From DAOUMF01 sp034411955 (GTDB taxonomy: Bacteria > Chloroflexota > Dehalococcoidia > SM23-28-2 > RBG-16-64-32): 19,830 nucleotides of DNA. A program made the translations under genes and the position numbers. This document shows, in pieces, positions 1-6,388 of this stretch (positions are counted from its first letter, which is position 1; every line of letters begins with the position of its first letter). Under the pieces are notes generated by a model. That model did not search any database. It saw only the letters and a program-made list of their open reading frames with translations, and was not told where the DNA came from. The stretch is taken from the NCBI GenBank assembly GCA_034411955.1, contig DAOUMF010000103.1:1-19830 (forward strand), read 5' to 3'.

Positions 1-1
1 T

Positions 2-31
2 TGTAGGGGCGATGCATGCATCGCCCCTACA
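2..31. repeat. Perfect 30-base palindrome, dispersed-repeat type
   Basis: The two 15-base halves are exact reverse complements, centred between 16 and 17, with outer arm TGTAGGGGCGATGCA. It sits 21 bases beyond the stop of the alcohol dehydrogenase gene, which is transcribed toward it. It could therefore form a strong hairpin at that transcript's end, although no U-run is visible before the window edge. From memory, GTAGGGGCGA-type palindromes are abundant dispersed elements in Chloroflexota and cyanobacterial genomes. The mobile or repeat nature is inference because only one copy is in the window. Confidence 0.75.
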
Positions 32-52
32 GGATGAGCGGTTCGCGTTTGG

Positions 53-1126
53 CTAGGGGGTGATGGCGATCTTGAGAACCCCCTCCGTCTTGGAGCGGAA
101 CAGCTCGTACGCCTTGGGGGTGTCAGCCAGCTTCATGCGGTGGGTGAACAACGGCGTCAGGTCGATGTTACCGTGCTGGACCATCGCCAGGAGGCGCGCC
201 ATGCGGTCGTGCCCGGAGGGGCAGAAGGTGGTGACTACCTTGCGGTGGTAGAAGGAGGGTGCGCCGACGATGGGCATTGTGAGCTGGGGTGTAAGGCCAT
301 AGACGCCGATGCTGGAGGCGGTGCCGCCACGGCGTATTGACCGGGTGGCGGCCTCGAAGGTGGCCTGGGTGCCGACGGCTTCGATAGCGATGTCGACGCC
401 CTGGTTGTTGGTCAGGGCCATGATCTCGGCTACGGGGTCCTTCTCCTTGGCGTTGATGACGACGTTGGCGCCCATCTTCTTGGACATTTCCAGGCGCTCG
501 GGGACGGTGTCGACGCCGACGACGAGGCCACAGCCGCGGGCACGGGCGCCGGCGGTGGCGCACAGTCCGAGGGGACCTTGGGCGAAGCCCGCGACGGAGT
601 CGCCGAACTGGGCGTCGGCGCGATCGAGGGCGCCGAAGGCGGTGGACATGATGTCCGTGGCCAGCACGGCGGCCTCATCGGAAACGCCGTCGGGCACCTT
701 GGTGACGTTCACTTCGGCGAAGGGGAGGCGGAAGTACTCGCCCTGGCAGCCGAAGAGCACTCGGCCCACCTGGCCGCCGCCGCCGGTGCACACAGAATAG
801 TCGCCGCGCAGGCACTCGGTGCACTTGCCGCAGCCGATGAGGCAGGAACTGATGACGCGCTCGCCGGGCTGGAACCGGGTCACCCCCGGCCCCACGGCGT
901 GGACGGTGCCCACGCCCTCGTGGCCCATGGGCAGGCCCTCCGGCAGCAGGACACCAGTGTATAGGGCTCCCAGGAGTTCGTTGGGGTATTCGTCCAGGAA
1001 GTGCATGTCCGAGCCGCAGACCGTGGCCATGGACATCTTGAGCACGATCTCGCCTTCACCGGGCTCCGGGATGGGAACGTCCATCATCTCTACCTTGCCG
1101 AGGGCGGTCTTAATGCAGGCTTGCAC
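53..1126 (-). CDS. Zinc-dependent alcohol dehydrogenase (MDR family)
   Basis: Predicted cytoplasmic NAD(P)-dependent oxidation of an alcohol or polyol; the substrate cannot be read from the sequence. With the GTG start at 1126 the protein has 357 residues, usual for medium-chain dehydrogenases. Cys37 and the GHE motif (His69, Glu70) are the catalytic-zinc ligands. Cys99, Cys102, Cys105 and Cys113 form the structural-zinc lobe (C-x2-C-x2-C-x7-C). The Rossmann region runs from about residue 178 (GFAQGPLGL), with an Asp in GVDTVPERL that favours NAD over NADP. The GTG start was chosen over an upstream ATG at 1246 because GAGGAGG lies six bases before it and homology-like sequence (VQACIKTALGKVEM) begins there; the 40 extra residues of the longer frame look random. 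It is divergent from rplY. Family is secure; it resembles the threonine/sorbitol dehydrogenase and formaldehyde dehydrogenase-like branches. Confidence 0.93.
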   Translation of the reverse strand: MQACIKTALGKVEMMDVPIPEPGEGEIVLKMSMATVCGSDMHFLDEYPNELLGALYTGVLLPEGLPMGHEGVGTVHAVGPGVTRFQPGERVISSCLIGCGKCTECLRGDYSVCTGGGGQVGRVLFGCQGEYFRLPFAEVNVTKVPDGVSDEAAVLATDIMSTAFGALDRADAQFGDSVAGFAQGPLGLCATAGARARGCGLVVGVDTVPERLEMSKKMGANVVINAKEKDPVAEIMALTNNQGVDIAIEAVGTQATFEAATRSIRRGGTASSIGVYGLTPQLTMPIVGAPSFYHRKVVTTFCPSGHDRMARLLAMVQHGNIDLTPLFTHRMKLADTPKAYELFRSKTEGVLKIAITP

Positions 1127-1204
1127 GGGAAACCTCCTCTGATTCGGGTGGCCGCGCCAATGACAGCACAGCGGCCGCTCTACGTCAAGGGGAACGCCCT
1201 TTCG

Positions 1205-1233
1205 TTGACCGCCGGGCCGGGTTGGGCTAATCT
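1205..1233 (+). promoter_or_regulatory. Sigma-70-type promoter of rplY
   Basis: TTGACC (1205-1210) and TAATCT (1228-1233) are separated by 17 bases. The predicted start near 1240 gives a short leader that still contains the AAAGGAGA ribosome-binding site at 1245-1252, five bases before the ATG at 1258. Seen by eye; not tested against background. Confidence 0.65.
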
Positions 1234-1257
1234 GGAGCTTGGCCAAAGGAGAACGCC

Positions 1258-1950
1258 ATGGTAAAGCGGACCAAAGTCGAACTGAACGTCAGCCCTCGCC
1301 CGGTCCTGGGCAAGAAGGTGAGGCGCCTGCGGCGTGAGGGGATCATTCCCGCGAACGTGTACGGGCGCGCCCTGGACTCGGTAGCCATTCAGGTGCCCAG
1401 GGAGGAGCTGGTGCGCGTCATCCACACGGCCGGCCGGAACGAGATCATCTACCTGCGCCTGGACGGGGAGGAGCCTCGCCCCACCTTTGTGCGCCAGATC
1501 CAGCGCAATCCGGTGACGGACGCGATCCTGCACGTGGACTTCTACCAGATATCGCTTGCGGAGAAGGTTCGCATGGAGGTGCCTGTGGCCCTGGTGGGCA
1601 CCGCCCCCGCCGAGCAGGCCTACGGGGGCACCCTGTTGCACAGCCTTGACAGCATCACCGTGGAGGGCCTTCCCACCGATATCCCCTCCGTCATTGAGGT
1701 GGACGTGTCCGGCCTGGAGGAGATCGATGCGACCATCCATGTGGGCGATCTCATGGTGTCCGGCGATGTGACGGTTCTCAGCGATCCCGAGGTGGTGGTG
1801 GCGAAGATCGCTCCGCCGCACGTGGAGAAGGAGGTCGAGGAAGAGGTCGTGGAGGCAGAGGAGGCGGCAGAGGAGGCCGCTGCGGAGGAGGCTGCGGAGG
1901 AGGCTGCGGAGGAGCCCGCCGCTGAAGGCGACAAGGAGGGCGCAGGCTAG
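1258..1950 (+). CDS. rplY: Ribosomal protein L25/TL5/CTC
   Basis: Binds 5S rRNA in the large ribosomal subunit. The 230-residue protein has the L25 N-terminal beta-barrel (roughly residues 1-92, with RRLRREGIIPANVYG near residue 21 and FVRQIQRNPVTDAILHVDFY around residues 81-100). The TL5/CTC beta domain follows (about 100-185), as in general-stress protein CTC, and then a tail from about residue 190 made almost only of Glu and Ala. The tail is partly encoded by a 12-base tandem repeat. The ATG has AAAGGAGA five bases upstream and a promoter within 60 bases. The gene converges on fmt across a hairpin. The pth gene that often follows rplY is not here. Identification is firm; the tail length is lineage-variable and its role unknown. 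Confidence 0.96.
   Translation: MVKRTKVELNVSPRPVLGKKVRRLRREGIIPANVYGRALDSVAIQVPREELVRVIHTAGRNEIIYLRLDGEEPRPTFVRQIQRNPVTDAILHVDFYQISLAEKVRMEVPVALVGTAPAEQAYGGTLLHSLDSITVEGLPTDIPSVIEVDVSGLEEIDATIHVGDLMVSGDVTVLSDPEVVVAKIAPPHVEKEVEEEVVEAEEAAEEAAAEEAAEEAAEEPAAEGDKEGAG
1879..1914 (+). repeat. 12-base tandem repeat, three exact units, inside rplY
   Basis: The unit GCTGCGGAGGAG occurs three times in a row and encodes Ala-Ala-Glu-Glu. Flanking codons are related imperfect versions (GCAGAGGAG, GCGGCAGAGGAG). It lies in frame within the acidic C-terminal tail of L25, so loss or gain of a unit would change tail length by four residues without a frameshift. Confidence 0.85.
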
Positions 1951-1973
1951 CACTCTGACGACGTGGGCCCGGA

Positions 1974-1995
1974 GGGGAGAGCGCCTGCTCTCCCC
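1974..1995. terminator. Hairpin between convergent rplY and fmt
   Basis: A nine-base perfect stem, GGGGAGAGC (1974-1982) with GCTCTCCCC (1987-1995), closes on a four-base loop. It is followed on the plus strand by GCTTT, a weak U-tract. It starts 24 bases after the rplY stop and ends seven bases from the fmt stop, so it is best read as the rplY terminator and possibly bidirectional. The short U-tract makes intrinsic termination uncertain. Confidence 0.6.
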
Positions 1996-2002
1996 GCTTT
2001 CG

Positions 2003-2968
2003 CTATGACCCGAGCCTGCGGCCGATCAAGTGCCGTGCCCCTCGCAGGAACTCGGCCGCGGCCAAGCGGCGGCGTCCCTGCCGCTGGAGCGACAGCACCG
2101 CCAGTATCCCCTCTCCCGTCTGCACGCCGAACGTCCCTTGGTCGGGTTGGAATGGAAGCTCGGGCCGCTGTTCCTCCCTGAGGGCCACCACCGTCCCCGG
2201 AGGCGCTCCTTCGCCCGGCAGGGGCCAGGCGTCCCAGATGCGCAGCAGTTGGCCGTGCAGCGTAGTGCAGGCTCCCGGCCAGGGGTTGTAAGCGCGTACC
2301 TGGCGCCAGATGCGCATCGCCGGAAGTGACCAATCGATGGCGCCGTGCTGCTTTTGCAGCAGGGGTGTCTTGGTGGCCAGGGAATGGTCTTGGGGTTGCG
2401 GTTCGATCTCATCTCGCAGCCAGCGCGGGAGTGTCTCCGCCAAGAGGTCGGCTGCAAGGGCGGCGAGCTTCTCGGCCAGGGAGCCGGCCGTGTCCCGGTC
2501 CTCGATGGGAAGGGAGCGTTGGGCCAGGATGGGGCCGCTGTCCATGCCGGGGTCCATGAGGATGATCGTGGCTCCCGTCTCACGGTCGCCGGCGAGGATG
2601 GCGGCGGGGATGGGGGAAGCGCCGCGGTGTCGGGGTAGGAGGGAAGGGTGGACGTTGATCATACCTTTGGCCGGTATGGCCAGCGCTTCCTGGCGAAGGA
2701 TCTGGCCGTAGGCCACGCCCACGCCCGCCTCGGGATGGAGAGAGGCAAGCTCGGCCAGCGCTGAGGGGTCGCGCAGGCTCTCGGGCTGGCGCACGGGCAG
2801 GCCCATGGCCAGGGCCGCCGACTTCACGGGTGAGGGGGTAAGATGGCGGCCGCGCCCGGCGGGCCGGTCCGGCTGGGTATACACCGCCGCTATGGCATAC
2901 CCCTCGTCCGCGAGCCGCTGTAGTGAGGGGACGGCGAAGGCCGGTGTGCCCATGAAGACGATGGCCAT
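2003..2968 (-). CDS. fmt: Methionyl-tRNA formyltransferase
   Basis: Transfers a formyl group from 10-formyl-tetrahydrofolate to Met-tRNA(fMet) for translation initiation, in the cytoplasm. The 321 residues match the family length. The N-terminus MAIVFMGTPAFAVPSL and the TQPDRPAGRGR segment are characteristic. The catalytic triad is visible as Asn105 and His107 in INVHPSLLPRHRGASPI and Asp143 in DPGMDSG. The C-terminal tRNA-binding OB domain begins near residue 205 (KQHGAIDWS, RAYNPWPGA). The ATG at 2968 has only GGATC nearby and an extended -10 (TGCTAGAAT) 16 bases upstream, so the leader is very short. Peptide deformylase, a frequent neighbour, is absent from the window. Confidence 0.97.
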   Translation of the reverse strand: MAIVFMGTPAFAVPSLQRLADEGYAIAAVYTQPDRPAGRGRHLTPSPVKSAALAMGLPVRQPESLRDPSALAELASLHPEAGVGVAYGQILRQEALAIPAKGMINVHPSLLPRHRGASPIPAAILAGDRETGATIILMDPGMDSGPILAQRSLPIEDRDTAGSLAEKLAALAADLLAETLPRWLRDEIEPQPQDHSLATKTPLLQKQHGAIDWSLPAMRIWRQVRAYNPWPGACTTLHGQLLRIWDAWPLPGEGAPPGTVVALREEQRPELPFQPDQGTFGVQTGEGILAVLSLQRQGRRRLAAAEFLRGARHLIGRRLGS

Positions 2969-2984
2969 AGTGATCCGCTCGCCG

Positions 2985-2993
2985 ATTCTAGCA
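2985..2993 (-). promoter_or_regulatory. Extended -10 promoter of fmt
   Basis: On the minus strand TGCTAGAAT reads as a TGn-extended -10 element with no good -35 at the expected spacing. It ends 16 bases before the fmt ATG, giving a leader of about ten bases. Confidence 0.5.
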
Positions 2994-3022
2994 CGCGGCG
3001 CTTCCGTAACGCGATACGAACA

Positions 3023-3634
3023 GTGAGCGTTATACTTGCGGTGTCTGTACGATTAGCCGGTGCGCGCTCCCTCTGGCCGCTGATGGCTCTCCTGGCCGTC
3101 GCGGTGCTGTCCCTGGGCGTGGCCTGCAACGGCGGCGGCGACGAGGCGCGTACTATCCTCATCACTCTCACCAGCCCCACTCCGACGCCGGTATCGACGC
3201 CCACTCCTACGCCGACGCCGACCCCCACCCCCACGCCAACACCGAGCGCTGAGGTTTGCGGCGTCAACCCGGACCCCGCGCCTGCGAGCGTCCTTCAGGT
3301 ACAGGAGCCGGAGCCAGGCGAGCGGGTGAATAATCCGTTCCACGTTCGGGGGTGGGGCTCGAAGATCGGGCTTGAGGACAGAGGCGTCGTTGTAGCCCTG
3401 GTGGATAAGCAAGGTAACCCGCTGCCGCTGCTTGATGCGCCGCCCCAGCCGCGGGCGAGCAGGGTGGCGCCACCCGGGCTGAAGGTGACGAAGTACACCC
3501 GTCCCTTCGCTGTGGACATTCTGCTGCCGGAACTGGAAACCGATACTCCCTACTGCGTATGGGTGTTCCTGGAAACGACCGAGGAGGGCATCGCCAAACA
3601 GGTGGTGCAGGTGCCTGTGGTTGTCGCTCCCTAG
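3023..3634 (+). CDS. Lipoprotein with Thr-Pro linker and Gmad2-like domain
   Basis: Probably an exported, lipid-anchored surface protein. A hydrophobic signal segment ends in the lipobox LGVAC (Cys35 from the GTG at 3023). It is followed by Gly-rich sequence, then a low-complexity Thr-Pro linker (about residues 50-75). The folded domain (about 78-203) contains EPGERVNNPFHVRGWG and VVVALVDKQGNPL, which resemble the immunoglobulin-like Gmad2 domain associated with sporulation/germination proteins and found widely in secreted proteins. Start choice is uncertain: no Shine-Dalgarno precedes this GTG. A second in-frame GTG at 3041 lies four bases after a TATACT and would give a 29-residue lipoprotein signal ending at the Cys. 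Divergent from fmt and convergent with the SAM hydrolase gene, sharing CTAG at the stops. Function unknown. Confidence 0.8.
   Translation: MSVILAVSVRLAGARSLWPLMALLAVAVLSLGVACNGGGDEARTILITLTSPTPTPVSTPTPTPTPTPTPTPTPSAEVCGVNPDPAPASVLQVQEPEPGERVNNPFHVRGWGSKIGLEDRGVVVALVDKQGNPLPLLDAPPQPRASRVAPPGLKVTKYTRPFAVDILLPELETDTPYCVWVFLETTEEGIAKQVVQVPVVVAP
3031..3036 (+). promoter_or_regulatory. Possible -10 element for the lipoprotein gene
   Basis: TATACT lies in the fmt-lipoprotein divergent gap, or just inside the coding frame if translation begins at 3023. No convincing -35 is present at 16-18 bases. If functional, transcription would begin near 3043 and the GTG at 3041 or a later start would be used. 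Confidence 0.3.
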
Positions 3635-4458
3635 AGTGAGCTGCGGACGACCACCGGCTCGCCGATGTCCACGCCCAGTAGGGCGGCCGCGCTGCCTCCT
3701 GATAGGGCGATCTCCAGGAAGCCTGCGCTGCCCACCAGAGCTGTGAGGTCGTGACCGCCGCCGTACGTGCGCTGGAGCCCCACGATCTGCTGGTCCCTCA
3801 CCTCCACGGTGAGCCTGTGCGAGGCCAAGTCATCGCCGCGGACATCGGTGATGAGGTTGCCGAAGGCGTCAATGTGGACGATGCGTCCCCTGAGGGACCC
3901 GTCGGGCTGCCTGCGCGCCCGGAACGGCGGCAGGGCGATCACCTCTTCCACCGGCTCGCCCAGGTCTGACAGAGGTACTCCCAGGGAGAGGTGCGCCGCC
4001 GCCGGCGCGAAGATGTCGCGGCCGTGGAACGTATCGCTGACGGGCTGCCGGTGGTAACGGGGATCAGTCAGGGCCACGCCGGAGGTGCCTTCCGGGAGAC
4101 GCACCCGTCCGCGTGCCTCGCCTGCCCGGCTTCGGACGTCGTCAGGCAGGGCGGCGGAGAGGACACCGTTGTCCGGTCCCACGAATGTTCCGCTGGGCGT
4201 CGCGAGGGCGATGGCCCGGCGCTCGGTGCCCACGCCGGGGTCCACGACGGCCATGTGGATGCTGGCGGGCGGGAAGTAGGGGAGTGACGCTTCCAGCAGG
4301 AACGCCCCCTGCTCGATCCGCTGCGGCCTGACCGCGTGGCTCACGTCGACGATAACGGCATGGGGGTTGAAGGAGAGGATCACGCCCTTCATGGAGGCTG
4401 CGTAGGGATCGGCCAGGCCGAAGTCGGTGGTCAGGGTGATGACGGGCTGTGGCGGCAC
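3631..4458 (-). CDS. S-adenosylmethionine hydrolase (SAM hydroxide adenosyltransferase, DUF62)
   Basis: Members of this family hydrolyse S-adenosylmethionine to adenosine and methionine; relatives are fluorinases and chlorinases. The 275 residues fit the non-halogenating branch. N-terminal domain motifs are TTDFGLADPYAASMKGVI (near residues 10-27, with the family's Asp), VVDPGVGTERRAIAL (about 71-85) and GPDNGVLSAALP (about 93-104). The short C-terminal beta domain carries FHGRDIFAPAAAHLSLG and HIDAFGNLITDV. The GTG start at 4458 lies seven bases after the stop of the upstream substrate-binding protein gene, so expression is probably coupled. The physiological role of bacterial SAM hydrolases is poorly settled. 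Family assignment is firm; a halogenase is unlikely from length and context. Confidence 0.92.
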   Translation of the reverse strand: MPPQPVITLTTDFGLADPYAASMKGVILSFNPHAVIVDVSHAVRPQRIEQGAFLLEASLPYFPPASIHMAVVDPGVGTERRAIALATPSGTFVGPDNGVLSAALPDDVRSRAGEARGRVRLPEGTSGVALTDPRYHRQPVSDTFHGRDIFAPAAAHLSLGVPLSDLGEPVEEVIALPPFRARRQPDGSLRGRIVHIDAFGNLITDVRGDDLASHRLTVEVRDQQIVGLQRTYGGGHDLTALVGSAGFLEIALSGGSAAALLGVDIGEPVVVRSSL

Positions 4459-4465
4459 GGCCCCG

Positions 4466-6124
4466 CTACTCGCCCAGGAGTTGGTCGGTCTTGCCCACGG
4501 TCCACTGGGTGACGTTGGCGAAGCGAGAGGACGGATGGAACAGAGTGCCCAGCTCTATGCCTTGGATCTCCGCCGCCACGAAGTAGGTGAACACGGGATA
4601 GTAGAGGAGGACGCTGGGGACGTCTTCCTGGAACTTCTGCTGGAAGGTGTAATAGAGGGCCTGGCGCCTGTCCAGGTCGGTGGTCTGGCGGGCCTCCTCG
4701 ATCACGAGATCGACGTCCTCGTTTTGGTAGCCGGCGAGGTTGGCGCCGTCGGCTTTTACCTCGGAGCTGTGCCAGGCGGGATAGGGGTCGGGATCGGGGC
4801 CGGGGTCCCAGCCGAAGATCGCCGCCTGGTACTGGTGGGGGATGAGGAGGTTCTGTACGAGTTCTCCCGACTGCTGGGGAGCGACGGTCACCTGTATGCC
4901 GATCTGGGCCAGTTGGTTGGCGAGTTCTTGGGCCAGGGCTATGCGCAAGGGGTCCTGATCGGTCATCAGGGAGATGCGCAGCTCCTTCCTCTTCTTGTGG
5001 CGGACACCGCTATCGGTCATCTGCCAGCCGGCTTCGTCGAGAAGGCTGCCGGCTTTGTCCAGGTCACGCGGCTGGGGTTCCAGCTTGGGGTTGTAGGCCC
5101 AGGTGCCGGGCACCATGGGGGAGTCGGCGCGGACAGCGCGGCCGCCCAGGAGCTTGCTGATGATGTCGTCGACGTTGATGGTGAGGGCGACGGCCTGGCG
5201 CAGGGCAATGTCGTCGAAGGGGGGCTGGCTGTTGTTGAGGAAGAGGACGGTGTAGGCCGTACGGTTGGCGGTGTAGGCGCGCAGGCCCGGCTTGGAGGTG
5301 AGGAGATCGAAGTCTTCCTGGCTGGCGTCGGGCCCCAGGAGGAGGCCCTGCACCTCGTCGCGGCTGAGGGCGGCAGCGGCGGTGGAGGGATCGGGGTAGA
5401 AGAGGAGCTCGATCTCGTCCACGGCGGGTGGTTCGCCGTAGTAGGTGGCGTTGGCGCGCAGGATCGCCTTGGTCTGGTCCAGTTGCGCCAGGCGGAACGG
5501 CCCCGTGCCCACAGGGCGCTGGTTGAAGGGGCTGTCGGCTATGGTGGCGCCGGTGGTGCCTTCGAGGATGTGCTTGGGCAGGAGGCCGGTAGTGGTGTGG
5601 GCGAGGAAGGGGGCGAAGGGCTCCGGGATCTCACACAGGAGGGTGAGCTGGTCGGGGGCGCTGCAGGAGACTTGGCGCCAGAGCTGTCCGAGGGTCGGAT
5701 CGCTGGGCAGGTTCTCATCGGCCAGGAGCTTGTAGGTGAAGACCGCGTCCTCGGCGGTGAAGGGGGCGCCGTCGTCCCAACGGACGTCGCGGCGAAGATG
5801 AAAGGTGTAGGTGAGGCCGTCGTCGGCGATCTCCCATGACTCGGCCAAATCGGGGAGGACGGCGCCGTCGGGGCCCAGGCGGGTGAGGCGGGAGAACACG
5901 CGCGCTGCCAGGTCGCGGTCGGTGTCGTTGAGGGGTGCGATCAGCGGGTTCACGCGGGCGGGGGAGCCCACGATCGCCTCCACGTAGCGCTGGTCGCTGT
6001 CGTTACCGTGGGACGAGTCTAGGGCGCTGGCGAGGATGAACCAGAGCACGGCGATGGCGATCACGCCCAAGAGGAGGGCGGCGAGCAAGGGCCATTGAGG
6101 GCGCCGGACGCGTCGATGGCTCAT
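4466..6124 (-). CDS. ABC-type peptide/nickel-family substrate-binding protein, membrane-anchored
   Basis: A family 5 solute-binding protein (SBP_bac_5, DppA/OppA type) of 552 residues, expected outside the membrane. Residues about 11-33 are a single hydrophobic segment after a basic N-terminus (MSHRRVRRPQW). There is no lipobox Cys, so it looks like a signal anchor rather than a lipoprotein. Family features include RVFSRLTRLGPDGAVLPDLA followed by SWEIADDGLTYTFHLR near residues 95-115 and DDGAPFTAEDAVFTYK at about 115-130; YPAWHSS lies in the later lobe. No permease or ATPase gene is adjacent, so the ligand and the partner transporter are unknown. It follows secG by 21 bases and overlaps no neighbour. 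There is no clear Shine-Dalgarno before the ATG. Confidence 0.9.
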   Translation of the reverse strand: MSHRRVRRPQWPLLAALLLGVIAIAVLWFILASALDSSHGNDSDQRYVEAIVGSPARVNPLIAPLNDTDRDLAARVFSRLTRLGPDGAVLPDLAESWEIADDGLTYTFHLRRDVRWDDGAPFTAEDAVFTYKLLADENLPSDPTLGQLWRQVSCSAPDQLTLLCEIPEPFAPFLAHTTTGLLPKHILEGTTGATIADSPFNQRPVGTGPFRLAQLDQTKAILRANATYYGEPPAVDEIELLFYPDPSTAAAALSRDEVQGLLLGPDASQEDFDLLTSKPGLRAYTANRTAYTVLFLNNSQPPFDDIALRQAVALTINVDDIISKLLGGRAVRADSPMVPGTWAYNPKLEPQPRDLDKAGSLLDEAGWQMTDSGVRHKKRKELRISLMTDQDPLRIALAQELANQLAQIGIQVTVAPQQSGELVQNLLIPHQYQAAIFGWDPGPDPDPYPAWHSSEVKADGANLAGYQNEDVDLVIEEARQTTDLDRRQALYYTFQQKFQEDVPSVLLYYPVFTYFVAAEIQGIELGTLFHPSSRFANVTQWTVGKTDQLLGE

Positions 6125-6145
6125 GAGTTGATATGAGAGGGCAGT

Positions 6146-6364
6146 CTAGCTGGCTATCACGCTGACGGCGGAGATGGTCAGGAAGATGACCACCAGGACG
6201 ACGGTCAACTGGAAGAGCGTCTTCTCAATGCCGCGGCGAGTGCGCACGAAGGACCCGCTCTGGAGGCCGCCTACACCCTCTCCCTTGACCTGCAGGAGGA
6301 TGATCGCAATGAGAGCGATGGAGATGAATATCTCGCCGACGGCGAGGTAGTCGGTCAGTTGCAT
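6146..6364 (-). CDS. secG: Preprotein translocase subunit SecG
   Basis: Small membrane subunit of the SecYEG channel. The 72 residues show the two expected transmembrane helices (about 9-25 and 49-70). They are separated by the conserved loop with LLQVKGEGVGGLQSGSF and the basic RTRRGIEK segment. Length and topology match SecG. It lies 24 bases after yvcK and 21 before the substrate-binding protein gene on the same strand, consistent with one operon. The ribosome-binding site is weak (GAGGGA lies about 16 bases upstream). Confidence 0.95.
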   Translation of the reverse strand: MQLTDYLAVGEIFISIALIAIILLQVKGEGVGGLQSGSFVRTRRGIEKTLFQLTVVLVVIFLTISAVSVIAS

Positions 6365-6388
6365 TTCGAGCCCGTAGCTTCCCTCACG

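Noticed and set aside
1180..1953. Minus-strand open frame (257 codons) opposite rplY
   Set aside because: Leu/His/Arg-rich shadow of the L25 gene; its N-terminal Leu repeats are the reverse of the GAG/GCG tandem repeat.
3180..3245. Tandem CCGACGCC/CCCAC-type repeat that could suggest a repeat array
   Set aside because: It is the codon-level repetition of the Thr-Pro linker in the lipoprotein, with no regular spacer, so neither CRISPR nor an iteron array.
4427..5839. Long plus-strand open frame (470 codons) opposite the substrate-binding protein
   Set aside because: It is rich in Gly, Val and Glu with no family features, lies wholly antisense to a clear family-5 binding protein, and is what high GC content at third positions produces on the reverse strand.
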